Positions 26,492 to 34,754 of a stretch of DNA of 64,000 bases are shown piece by piece. A model generated the notes under the pieces. It saw nothing but the letters and a program-made list of their open reading frames with translations, did not search any database and was not told the DNA's origin. Each line of letters opens with the position of its first letter. Position 1 is the stretch's first letter. The DNA is from Microvirga ossetica (GTDB lineage Bacteria; Pseudomonadota; Alphaproteobacteria; Rhizobiales; Beijerinckiaceae), in assembly GCF_002741015.1 (NCBI RefSeq), contig NZ_CP016616.1, forward strand, positions 5,296,501-5,360,500. Direction: 5' to 3'. A program made the position numbers and the translations under genes.

Positions 26492-28072
26492 TTGAAACAA
26501 AACTTCAAGCTTGGTGGATCGCTCGTTGCAGCTCTCGTCCTCGGAACCGTCCTTGGCGGCTCGGTTTCGGCACAGACCCTGACCATGGGATTGCGCGCCG
26601 GTCCCGATTCCATCGATCCGCATTGGTCGACGCTCGGCAGTCAGGCGGAGGCCCTGCGCCACATCTACGACACGCTCGTCATGTCCGACGAGAACCTCGG
26701 ACTGAAGCCGGGTCTCGCTACGTCCTGGAAGCCGATCGACGACACGACCTGGGAATTCAAGATCCGCGAGGGCGTGAAATTCCACGACGGCTCCGAGCTC
26801 ACGGCCGAGGACGTGAAGTTCTCGATCGATCGCATTCCGGTCGTGACCGGCCCCATGAGCATGACCATCTACACGAAGCAGGTGGCGGAGACGAAGGTCG
26901 CCGACAAGTACACCCTGCACGTGAAGACCAAGGCTCCGGCGCCGACCCTGCCGAACGACTTCATCCGTCTCTTCGTGGTGTCGAAGAACGTTGGCATGGA
27001 AGCGCGCAACGAGCAGTTCAACTCCGGCAAGGCGGCCATCGGCACCGGCCCTTACAAGTTCGTCTCCTGGGAGCCGAAGGGCGATCTGGTTCTTGAGCGG
27101 TTCGACGGCTATTGGGGTCCGAAGCAGCCCTGGCAGAAGGTGATCCGCAAGGAGATCCCGAGCGATCCGGCCCGCATGGCGGCGCTGAAGTCCGGTCAGG
27201 TCGATCTCGTCAACTACGTCCCGGCGACCGACTATGCCGCGATGCAGAAGGACAAGTCGGTCGATACCTTCGTGGCCGACTCGGTCTACTTCCTGAACCT
27301 CACGCCCAACGTGAAGGAAACCCTGCCGCGGAAGGTGAAGGTCGACGGCAAGGAGATCGACGCCAACCCGCTGCGCGACCCGAAGGTGCGCGAGGCGATG
27401 GATCTTGCGATCGACCGCAAGACGCTCGTTCGCGTCGTGCTCGAAGGTCTGGGCCGCCCGGCCAACCAGCTGATGCCGGCCAATTTCTTCGGCGGCAACA
27501 AGAACCTGCCGGAGCGTCCCTACGATCTGGCGAAGGCCAAGCAGCTTCTCGCCGATGCAGGCTATCCGAAGGGCTTCGAGATTGACTTCCACTGCACCAA
27601 CAACCGCCTGCCGGGCGATGGCGCAGTGTGCGAGGCGCTCTCGCAGATGTGGGCTCGCGCCGGCCTGAAGGTGAACGCGAATGCGCTCAACGGCACCGTG
27701 TTCTTCCCGGCTCAGCAGAAGGGTGAGTTCTCCCTCTGGATGAGCGGCTGGGGCACGTTGACGGGCGAGGCGAGCTACACCTATGGATCGCTGGTGCATA
27801 CGGCGGATCCGCAGCTCGGCCTCGGTGCCTTCAACAAGCAGGGCTACTCCAATCCGGAAGTGGACAAGCTGCTCCAGGAGGGAAGCCGTACCATGGATGA
27901 CGCGAAGCGCCGTGCTCTGTTCGAGAAGGTGACGGAGGTTTCCATGAACGACCGCGCGCTGATCCCGACGGTTCAGATCCAGACGGTTTGGGCCGCCAAG
28001 AAAGGCACGGTCACCATCCCGCCGCGGGTCGACCAGGAGACGCTGGCCTACGAGATCAAGCCGAAGAGCTGA
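26492..28072 (+). CDS. dipeptide-type ABC transporter, substrate-binding protein
   Basis: A 526-residue periplasmic binding protein of family SBP_bac_5 (DppA/OppA). The start is TTG at 26492 with GGGGA six bases upstream. The signal peptide is about residues 1-26 (cut after SVSA). The typical lead (MGLRAGPDSIDPHW), the KFHDGSELTAEDVKFS segment and the lobe-switching GTGPYKF motif are present. It captures the substrate and hands it to the permeases encoded downstream. A strong hairpin separates it from them. Family members bind di- and oligopeptides, but also opines, amino sugars and glutathione, so the ligand is open. Confidence 0.92.
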   Translation: MKQNFKLGGSLVAALVLGTVLGGSVSAQTLTMGLRAGPDSIDPHWSTLGSQAEALRHIYDTLVMSDENLGLKPGLATSWKPIDDTTWEFKIREGVKFHDGSELTAEDVKFSIDRIPVVTGPMSMTIYTKQVAETKVADKYTLHVKTKAPAPTLPNDFIRLFVVSKNVGMEARNEQFNSGKAAIGTGPYKFVSWEPKGDLVLERFDGYWGPKQPWQKVIRKEIPSDPARMAALKSGQVDLVNYVPATDYAAMQKDKSVDTFVADSVYFLNLTPNVKETLPRKVKVDGKEIDANPLRDPKVREAMDLAIDRKTLVRVVLEGLGRPANQLMPANFFGGNKNLPERPYDLAKAKQLLADAGYPKGFEIDFHCTNNRLPGDGAVCEALSQMWARAGLKVNANALNGTVFFPAQQKGEFSLWMSGWGTLTGEASYTYGSLVHTADPQLGLGAFNKQGYSNPEVDKLLQEGSRTMDDAKRRALFEKVTEVSMNDRALIPTVQIQTVWAAKKGTVTIPPRVDQETLAYEIKPKS

Positions 28073-28108
28073 TCCTGACATCGCCAGCCCGGCGTTAAGG
28101 CTGGGCTT

Positions 28109-28136
28109 GTCCGGAGGGAAAGATTTCCCTCCGGAC
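28109..28136 (+). terminator. intercistronic hairpin after binding-protein gene
   Basis: A perfect 13-bp stem (GTCCGGAGGGAAA / TTTCCCTCCGGAC) sits between the binding-protein and permease genes, just after a smaller stem (CCAGCC / GGCTGG). Such elements usually lower downstream transcription or protect the upstream mRNA, giving more binding protein than permease. Only a few T residues follow, so read-through is expected. Confidence 0.65.
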
Positions 28137-28210
28137 GCTTTGATTGATGAGACTTCCGGAGGGCAGGCAGTGCCTAACTCCTCGACAGCAAGAATCCTGC
28201 ACGGGACAGC

Positions 28211-29185
28211 ATGATCGGTTTTCTTATTCAGCGTGTTCTGCAGGCGCTCATGGTCGTGATCGCCATGTCGATCATCGTGTTTCTGGGCGTCTATGCCATC
28301 GGCAACCCGATCGATGTGATGATCGATCCCGCATCCGATCAGGCCCTGCGCGAAGCCCTGATCCACCGCTATGGCCTCGATCGTTCGCTGATCGAGCAGT
28401 ACTTCGTGTTCATGAACAACATGCTGCACGGGGACCTCGGCGAGTCCTTCATCTATCGCCTTCCCGTGCTGAGCCTGATCTGGTCGCGCTTCCCGGCGAC
28501 GCTCGAGCTTGCGCTCACGGCGATGATGATTGCTACCTGCCTCGGTATTCCTCTTGGGCTCTGGGCCGGCTACAAGCCGGAATCCCTCTCGGCCAAGACG
28601 ATCATGGGCCTTTCCGTCCTCGGCTTCAGCGTGCCGAGCTTCTGGGTCGGGCTGCTTCTCATCATGACGTTCGCGGTCGAGCTGGGCTGGCTGCCGTCAG
28701 GCGGCCGCGGGCCGACCACGCAGGTGCTCGGCATGAACCTGTCGATCACTTCGCTCGAGGGATGGAGCTACATCATCCTGCCGGCGTTCAATCTCGCGCT
28801 ATTCAAGCTCGGCCTGCTCATCCGCCTCACGCGGGCCGGCACGGTAGAGGTCATGAGCTCGGATTATGTGCGCTTCGCCCGCGCCCAGGGGCTGTCCGAA
28901 GGCAAAGTCGTCGGCCTTCACGTTCTGAAGAACATCTCCATTCCCATCGTTACCGTCTTCGGCCTCGAGCTCGGCTCAACGCTCGCCTTCGCAGTGGTGA
29001 CGGAAACCGTCTTCAACTGGCCGGGCATGGGCAAGCTCATCATCGATTCCATCACGGTGCTCGATCGCCCGGTGATGGTCGCCTATCTGATCCTCGTGGT
29101 GTTCCTCTTCGTTCTGATCAATCTCGTCGTCGATCTGGTCTATGGCCAGCTCGACCCGCGCATTCGCGTAAAGGCTGCGTCATGA
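28211..29185 (+). CDS. dipeptide-type ABC permease (DppB-like)
   Basis: A 324-residue inner-membrane permease with about six helices. The N-terminal helix (LIQRVLQALMVVIAMSIIVF) and the EAA-loop region (DYVRFARAQGLSEGKVVGLHVLKN) are typical of the DppB/OppB family. It pairs with the DppC-like protein to form the channel. Its stop overlaps the next start (ATGA). A conserved periplasmic loop follows helix 1 (YGLDRSLIEQYFVFMNNMLHGDLG). Confidence 0.92.
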   Translation: MIGFLIQRVLQALMVVIAMSIIVFLGVYAIGNPIDVMIDPASDQALREALIHRYGLDRSLIEQYFVFMNNMLHGDLGESFIYRLPVLSLIWSRFPATLELALTAMMIATCLGIPLGLWAGYKPESLSAKTIMGLSVLGFSVPSFWVGLLLIMTFAVELGWLPSGGRGPTTQVLGMNLSITSLEGWSYIILPAFNLALFKLGLLIRLTRAGTVEVMSSDYVRFARAQGLSEGKVVGLHVLKNISIPIVTVFGLELGSTLAFAVVTETVFNWPGMGKLIIDSITVLDRPVMVAYLILVVFLFVLINLVVDLVYGQLDPRIRVKAAS

Positions 29186-30093
29186 GCAGTTCATCCGCAC
29201 TTCCATTGCCGGCCGAGACCCGCTGGACCCGGCTCGCCAATTTCTGGGCGGACTATCGGCAGAGCCCGGTCGCCGTGGCTGCCCTGATCGTGGTGGTCGT
29301 GGTGGTCCTCATGGCGCTGCTGGCGCCATTCGTGGCGCCGCAGGATCCATATAATCAGGGAACGCTCGACCTGTTCGATGCCCGGCTCGAGCCCGGCGAG
29401 GTCGGTTCCGGCGGCTATGTCCATTGGCTCGGCACCGATGCCGCCGGGCGGGACCTGTTCTCCGCCATTCTATACGGCCTTCGCACGAGCCTGATCGTCG
29501 GCGTTATGGCCAGCACCCTGGCGCTCGTCCTCGGAACCACGGTCGGCCTCATCGCGGCCTATTACGGCGGCCGGATCGAGGCGCTGATCATGCGCGTCAT
29601 CGACCTGCAGCTCTCCCTGCCGGCCATTCTCCTCGCTCTCGTGCTTGTCGCGCTACTGGGGCAGGGGTTGATGCAGCTGATTGCAGCGCTGGTGGCCGCC
29701 CAATACGCCTATTTTGCCCGGACCACCCATGGCGCGGCGAGTGCCGAGCGGCGCAAGGACTACATCGAGGCAGCGCTCTCGACGCCGCTGCCGGCCCGGC
29801 ATGTGCTGTTTCGCCATCTCCTGCCCAATGCGATGCCTCCCTTGATCGTCGTGGCGACGGTGCAGGTGGCGAACTCCATCGCGCTCGAGGCGACGCTGTC
29901 GTTCCTGGGGCTCGGGCTTCCCATCACCCAGCCTTCGCTTGGCTCGCTGATTTCCAACGGCTTCCAGTTCCTGCTGTCGGGCCGCTACTGGATCTCGATC
30001 TATCCCGGCATCGCCCTGATGCTGATCGTCGTTGCGATCAACCTTGTCGGCGACCAGGTCCGCAACGTTCTGAACCCGAGGCGCAGCCGATGA
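29182..30093 (+). CDS. dipeptide-type ABC permease (DppC-like)
   Basis: A 303-residue inner-membrane permease. It has an N-terminal OppC_N helix (VAALIVVVVVVLMALLAPF), the family motif HWLGTDAAGRDLFS, then about five helices with the coupling segment KDYIEAALSTPLPARHVLFRH, broken here for length. The ATG at 29182 overlaps the DppB-like stop, and its own stop overlaps the ATPase start at 30090. The frame is open far upstream, but that part is out of frame with the DppB-like gene and is not real coding sequence. Confidence 0.92.
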   Translation: MSSSSALPLPAETRWTRLANFWADYRQSPVAVAALIVVVVVVLMALLAPFVAPQDPYNQGTLDLFDARLEPGEVGSGGYVHWLGTDAAGRDLFSAILYGLRTSLIVGVMASTLALVLGTTVGLIAAYYGGRIEALIMRVIDLQLSLPAILLALVLVALLGQGLMQLIAALVAAQYAYFARTTHGAASAERRKDYIEAALSTPLPARHVLFRHLLPNAMPPLIVVATVQVANSIALEATLSFLGLGLPITQPSLGSLISNGFQFLLSGRYWISIYPGIALMLIVVAINLVGDQVRNVLNPRRSR

Positions 30094-31109
30094 GCGAAGC
30101 AGTTCTTCGCGTCAAGGATCTCCAGACGCAGTTCCAGACCCGGGCCGGCGTTCTGAAGGCGGTCGACGGCGTCAGCTTCGAGGTCGCTCGTGGCCGCATC
30201 CTGGGACTTGTCGGCGAGTCCGGTTCCGGCAAGAGCGTGACCGGCTACTCGATCCTCGGCCTGATCGAACCGCCCGGCAAGATCTCGGGCGGTGAGGTGC
30301 TCCTCAACGGCAAGGATCTCACCCGCCTGAAGGGTGAGGCCATCCGCCAGGTCCGCGGCGCTCAGATCGCCATGGTCTTCCAGGACCCGATGATGACGCT
30401 CAACCCGGTCCTCAAGATCGGGACGCAGATGATCGCGGCCGTACGGGCGCACAGCAGAGTGTCGCGGAAAGTCGCCCGGGGACGCGCGCGCGATGCTCTC
30501 GCCAAGGTCGGCATTCCAAGCCCGGAGGAGCGACTCGACACCTATCCGCATCAGCTTTCCGGCGGCATGCGTCAGCGCGTGGCGATCGCCATCGCCCTTC
30601 TGCATAGCCCCGCCGTCATCATCGCCGACGAGCCGACCACGGCGCTCGACGTATCGATCCAGGGCCAGATCCTGGCCGAGGTGCGCCGTCTGGCGGATGA
30701 CACCGGCACGGCCTTCGTGTGGGTGACGCACGATCTGGCGGTGGTCTCGAGCCTCGCCGACGACATCTGCGTCATGTATGCGGGCCGAGTGGTCGAGAGC
30801 GGTCCGGCAGCGGAGGTGATCGCATCGCCGCGCCATCCCTACACCGCGGGGCTCCTCATGTCCGTGCCGGCCGAGCACGAGCCGGGAACCAAGCTTCCGC
30901 AGGTGCCCGGATCGACCCCCTCGCTCGCCAATCTTCCCCCGGGCTGCGCGTTTGCACCGCGATGCTTCAAGGCCGGACCTGCCTGCACGACTACCCCGCC
31001 GGTCCAGCAATTCGAAGACGGCCGCACCGCCCTCTGCCATTACCCAATCGAGCCTGTTTCATGCCAGCCGCTCTCCTTGACATCGACCACGTATCGAAGC
31101 GCTTCGTAA
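30090..31109 (+). CDS. dipeptide-type ABC ATPase (DppD-like)
   Basis: A 339-residue ABC ATPase with Walker A GESGSGKS, signature LSGGMRQRV, Walker [12 protein letters not shown] and the H-loop WVTHDL. The C-terminal oligo_HPY extension carries Cys residues ([14 protein letters not shown]) that bind an iron-sulfur cluster in some Dpp ATPases. It powers import with the second ATPase. Its end overlaps the next gene by 49 bases, an unusually long overlap for this operon. Confidence 0.91.
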   Translation: MSEAVLRVKDLQTQFQTRAGVLKAVDGVSFEVARGRILGLVGESGSGKSVTGYSILGLIEPPGKISGGEVLLNGKDLTRLKGEAIRQVRGAQIAMVFQDPMMTLNPVLKIGTQMIAAVRAHSRVSRKVARGRARDALAKVGIPSPEERLDTYPHQLSGGMRQRVAIAIALLHSPAVIIADEPTTALDVSIQGQILAEVRRLADDTGTAFVWVTHDLAVVSSLADDICVMYAGRVVESGPAAEVIASPRHPYTAGLLMSVPAEHEPGTKLPQVPGSTPSLANLPPGCAFAPRCFKAGPACTTTPPVQQFEDGRTALCHYPIEPVSCQPLSLTSTTYRSAS

Positions 31110-32065
31110 AGCACCCCAATCTGGGAGAGCGCGTTGCCGGTCTTCTCGGTGCAGGCCCGAAGACCGAGATCGTGCGCGCGGTGACCGATGTCAGCCTCAG
31201 CGTCGGGAAGGGCGAAGTCGTCGGCCTCGTCGGCGAATCCGGCTGCGGGAAGTCGACCCTCGGGCGCATGATCGCCGGCATCTACACGCCGAGCGATGGC
31301 AAGATCCTGTTCGACAAGGTGCCCGTCGCCAGGGAACAGGGACGGCGCACGCAGAAGCTCACGACCCGCGTTCAGATGATCCACCAGGATCCTTTCGCCA
31401 GCCTCAATCCCCGCATGCGCATCGGCGATACGGTCGCGGAGGGACCGGTGGCGCACAGCATCGTCAAGGCGCGCGACGCGGATTCCTATGTGGCGGACCT
31501 GCTCGGCCGCGTCGGGCTCGATCCGACCTATCGCCGTCGCTTCCCGCACCAGTTTTCCGGCGGTCAGCGGCAGCGCATCGCCATCGCCCGTGCCCTCGCG
31601 ATGAAGCCGGACCTCCTGGTCCTCGACGAGCCGGTCGCTTCCCTCGACGTGTCGATCCAGGCGCAGGTGCTCAACCTGTTCATGGACCTGCGCCGCGATC
31701 TCGATCTGACAGGCGTCTTCATCAGTCACGATCTCGGCGTGGTTCGCCACGTCTCCGACCGTGTCGCCATCATGTATCTCGGCCGGATCGTCGAGCTTGC
31801 GCCGACGGCGGAACTCTATGCAGCACCCAACCACCCTTATACCCGTGCGCTCTTCGAGAGCGTTCCGAGGGTCGGAGTCGGCAAGAAGGACTTTCGCCCT
31901 ATCGCGGGCGAGATCCCATCGCCGCTTCATCCGCCGAGCGGTTGCCATTTCCATCCGCGCTGTCCTTTCGCCGGCCCGCGCTGCAAGCGCGAGGCACCGC
32001 CTTTGACGGCCATCGGACCCGGCCGTTTCTCCGCCTGCCACCTCAATACCGGCGGCACGGATTGA
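31061..32065 (+). CDS. dipeptide-type ABC ATPase (DppF-like)
   Basis: A 334-residue ABC ATPase: Walker [10 protein letters not shown]-loop [12 protein letters not shown], signature FSGGQRQRI, Walker [12 protein letters not shown] and H-loop ISHDLG. An oligo_HPY C-terminus holds [15 protein letters not shown]. The ATG at 31061 lies inside the end of the DppD-like gene. Some coding region before this ATG is open but is only a shadow of the first ATPase. It forms the heterodimeric motor of this importer. Confidence 0.91.
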   Translation: MPAALLDIDHVSKRFVKHPNLGERVAGLLGAGPKTEIVRAVTDVSLSVGKGEVVGLVGESGCGKSTLGRMIAGIYTPSDGKILFDKVPVAREQGRRTQKLTTRVQMIHQDPFASLNPRMRIGDTVAEGPVAHSIVKARDADSYVADLLGRVGLDPTYRRRFPHQFSGGQRQRIAIARALAMKPDLLVLDEPVASLDVSIQAQVLNLFMDLRRDLDLTGVFISHDLGVVRHVSDRVAIMYLGRIVELAPTAELYAAPNHPYTRALFESVPRVGVGKKDFRPIAGEIPSPLHPPSGCHFHPRCPFAGPRCKREAPPLTAIGPGRFSACHLNTGGTD

Positions 32066-32083
32066 TCTGAAAGCCTCGATAAC

Positions 32084-33607
32084 ATGACCCTGCAAGCCTC
32101 TTTCGCCGCGCTCCACGAGCGCATCGCCGCCGTCAACGACGTCCTGAACGCAACCTCGCTGCTGACATGGGATTCCCGCACCATGATGCCCGCGGGCGGG
32201 GCGGAAACCCGCGGTCAGCAGATTGCGACCCTGACCCGGCTCGCCCGCGACCTGCTGCTCGCATCCGAGACAGAGCAGGCTCTCGGCAAGGCCGAACGGG
32301 CCATCGAGGGGCTTGCCGACGATGCTGCCGAGAGGCGCATGGTCGAGCAGACGCGGTACGCCATCGAGCATCACCGCCGCGTGCCGGCATCGCTCATCCA
32401 GGAGCGCGCCGCGCTTCGCACGGTTGCGCAGGCCGCCTGGATCGAGGGACGATCGAAGAACGACTTTTCCATCTTCGCCCCGTTCCTGGAAAAGACCGTC
32501 GAGCTCTCCCGCTCCTATGCCGATTGTATAGGCTGGAGCGAGCATCCCTACGACGCAATGGTGTCGATCTACGAGCCCGGCGAGACGGCGCGGAGCCTCA
32601 AGGCGCTGTTCTCGGAATTGCGGAACGGGCTGTTGCCGATCCTCGATGCCGCGCGGTCCCGGCCTCGGCCTCGCTCCGATTTCCTGTACCGGGACTTCCC
32701 GGAGGAGGGGCAACGCGCCTTCGGCCTGGCGCTCGCCGAGAAGCTCGGATACGACTTCAAGCGCGGACGCCTCGACACGACGGTGCATCCGTTCGAGGTG
32801 TCGTTCACCCGCAACGACGTGCGCATCACCACCCGTTACAACCGGAACTATCTTCCGGCCTCCATGTTCGGCACCGCCCACGAGGTCGGGCATGCGCTCT
32901 ACGAGCAGGGCGTCGACCCCGCCTATACCCGCACAACCCTCGCGACGGATCTCGTGGGACTCTATGCGGTCGGAGGCACCAGCTTCGGTGCCCATGAATC
33001 CCAGTCGCGCCTGTGGGAGAACCATGTCGTTCGCAGCCTCAGCTTCTGGCAGCGCCACTTCCCTGACCTGCAGCGCTGCTTCCCGGATCAGCTCGGCGAT
33101 GTGAGCGCAGAGGAATTCTACAGTGCCGTGACCCGCGTCGAGCCGGGCTTCATCCGGGTCGAGGCCGATGAGCTCACCTACGATTTCCACATCATGCTGC
33201 GCGCCGACATCGAGTGCGCCTTGATGGATGGTTCGCTTCCCGTGTCGGATCTGCCGGAGGCATGGAATGCTGCGATCGGGCGCGATCTCGGATTGACCGT
33301 CCCGAACGACTCGCAGGGCGTCCTCCAGGATGTGCATTGGTCGACCGGCTATATCGGCTCGTTCCCGACCTACACCGTCGGCAACGTGATGGGTGCCCAG
33401 GTGATGGAGACGCTGCGCCAGCAGAACCCCTCGCTCGATGTCGCCATAGAGGCGGGAAATTACGCGGCTTTGGCCGATGAGCTGCGCACGAAGATCTGGC
33501 AGCACGGACGCCGCTTCACGCGAGAGGAACTGCTCGTCCGCGAGACAGGCCGCGGCCTCGATCCCGCTCCGTACCTTTCCTATCTGCGCGGGAAGTATGC
33601 GGCCTAA
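32084..33607 (+). CDS. metallocarboxypeptidase, M32 family
   Basis: A 507-residue zinc carboxypeptidase related to Thermus Taq carboxypeptidase. The zinc site HEVGH is at 266-270, with the third ligand Glu in the HESQSRLWEN segment about 30 residues later. Family motifs DPGE-like VSIYEPGE and RITTRYNRNYLP are present, and the length is normal. It removes C-terminal residues from peptides in the cytoplasm. It begins 18 bases after the ABC ATPase stop and is followed by a terminator, so it belongs to the importer operon and directly links transport to peptide breakdown. Confidence 0.92.
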   Translation: MTLQASFAALHERIAAVNDVLNATSLLTWDSRTMMPAGGAETRGQQIATLTRLARDLLLASETEQALGKAERAIEGLADDAAERRMVEQTRYAIEHHRRVPASLIQERAALRTVAQAAWIEGRSKNDFSIFAPFLEKTVELSRSYADCIGWSEHPYDAMVSIYEPGETARSLKALFSELRNGLLPILDAARSRPRPRSDFLYRDFPEEGQRAFGLALAEKLGYDFKRGRLDTTVHPFEVSFTRNDVRITTRYNRNYLPASMFGTAHEVGHALYEQGVDPAYTRTTLATDLVGLYAVGGTSFGAHESQSRLWENHVVRSLSFWQRHFPDLQRCFPDQLGDVSAEEFYSAVTRVEPGFIRVEADELTYDFHIMLRADIECALMDGSLPVSDLPEAWNAAIGRDLGLTVPNDSQGVLQDVHWSTGYIGSFPTYTVGNVMGAQVMETLRQQNPSLDVAIEAGNYAALADELRTKIWQHGRRFTREELLVRETGRGLDPAPYLSYLRGKYAA

Positions 33608-33611
33608 GCGA

Positions 33612-33643
33612 GCCGCAGGGAAAAAACCTCTGCGGCAGTTTTT
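33612..33643 (+). terminator. rho-independent terminator after M32 gene
   Basis: A stem GCCGCAG / CTGCGGC encloses a purine-rich loop with extra GG/CC pairing, followed by AGTTTTT. It lies just after the carboxypeptidase stop and ends at the stop of the convergent reductase gene. Confidence 0.75.
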
Positions 33644-34725
33644 CAATGGTCGACGTTGTCGCCCGTATGGCCGGCGCGCCAATAGGCGACGACCTGATGT
33701 TCCGACGTCGGGACCTTCCATTCCTTGCGCAGCAGTTTCTTCAGGCAGCGGCAGCTTGTCTGCTCGCATCCGGCCCAGATGAAGCGGCGGCGCTCGTCCG
33801 ACGGCAGGGCGATGCCGCGGACGGCTTCCTCGATGAGCGTCGTGCTTCCTGCCGGCGCACCCTTCCGATGCATCCAGCGGATGTCCAAGTTGGCGGCTGA
33901 CCGGAGCGGCTGTTCTTCGGTCTCATCCGCCACTTCCAGCAGCACGGTGGCTTTGCACTCCGCCGGAAGCTCCGCCAGGATGCGGCTGATGGCGGGGAGC
34001 GCCGTTTCATCGCCGGCGAAGAGATACCAGTCCGCGGCCGGAAGCTCGCCGCCGCCGGGTCCCATGACACCGACTACGTCTCCCGGCGATGCCTGTAGCG
34101 CCCATGTCGATCCGGGCGTGTCGTCGCCCTCGTGAATGACGAAGTCGATATCGATCTCGCCACGCTCCACATCGATCTCGCGGATCGTGTAGACGCGCAT
34201 CACCGGACGATCCTCGCCCTTCGGCCAGACGGGCCGGCCGTCTTCTCCCGTGACCGGCCATTGCGGAACGATTCCGGACTTCGGGGGAAACAGCAGCCGC
34301 ACATGCATGCCGCCGACGGCGAAGCGCCCGAGATCGGCTCCCTTGAGCCTGACCCGGCGCATGCGCGGCGTGATGCTGCTCGCGCCGACGACCCGCATTT
34401 CCCGGAAATAGGGAAGGGGCGCGCCGGCGGCACCATCGCCCGACCATGCGATGCGCGGCGCTTCGCCTTCGGCAAAGGCCAGGATGTGCTCCGCAAGGCT
34501 CAGTTTGACATAGGCAAGGTTGGTCGCGTCGGATCCTTCGGCACGAAGGTGGAGGCCGTCTCGATCCGCCTCCATCGACGCCGTTCCATAGGCGAATTCC
34601 AGGCGCGCGGAGCGCTCGGAGCGATCGACGATCCCATGCTCGATGAAATGCTCGCAGAGCTTGTCCATCATCTGCACGGGGCCCGCAAGGGCGACCTTGG
34701 CTTCGGCACGCAGGAGTGAGGTCAT
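33643..34725 (-). CDS. siderophore-interacting ferric reductase with N-terminal DUF2218
   Basis: A 360-residue fusion. Residues about 1-95 are a DUF2218 domain (KLCEHFIEHG, FAYGTASMEADRDGLHL, LAEHILAF). Residues 105-235 are a FAD-binding SIP domain with the flavin motif RVYTIRE (177-183) and MGPGGG, and a SIP C-terminal domain ends with GCEQTSCRCLKKLL. SIP proteins reduce ferric siderophores in the cytoplasm to free the iron. I chose ATG 34725 (GGAA upstream); 34737 is an alternative. It is the last gene of the fhuD-fhuB-reductase operon. In standard architecture the C-terminal Cys-x-x-x-x-x-Cys might bear on redox function. Confidence 0.87.
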   Translation of the reverse strand: MTSLLRAEAKVALAGPVQMMDKLCEHFIEHGIVDRSERSARLEFAYGTASMEADRDGLHLRAEGSDATNLAYVKLSLAEHILAFAEGEAPRIAWSGDGAAGAPLPYFREMRVVGASSITPRMRRVRLKGADLGRFAVGGMHVRLLFPPKSGIVPQWPVTGEDGRPVWPKGEDRPVMRVYTIREIDVERGEIDIDFVIHEGDDTPGSTWALQASPGDVVGVMGPGGGELPAADWYLFAGDETALPAISRILAELPAECKATVLLEVADETEEQPLRSAANLDIRWMHRKGAPAGSTTLIEEAVRGIALPSDERRRFIWAGCEQTSCRCLKKLLRKEWKVPTSEHQVVAYWRAGHTGDNVDH

Positions 34726-34754
34726 GGCACGTTCCATAAGAGAGATCGCATCCG

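Noticed and set aside
31040..33769. A minus-strand open frame of about 900 codons opposite the DppF-like and M32 genes
   Set aside because: Both opposing genes have clear motifs and form an operon; the antisense product has none.
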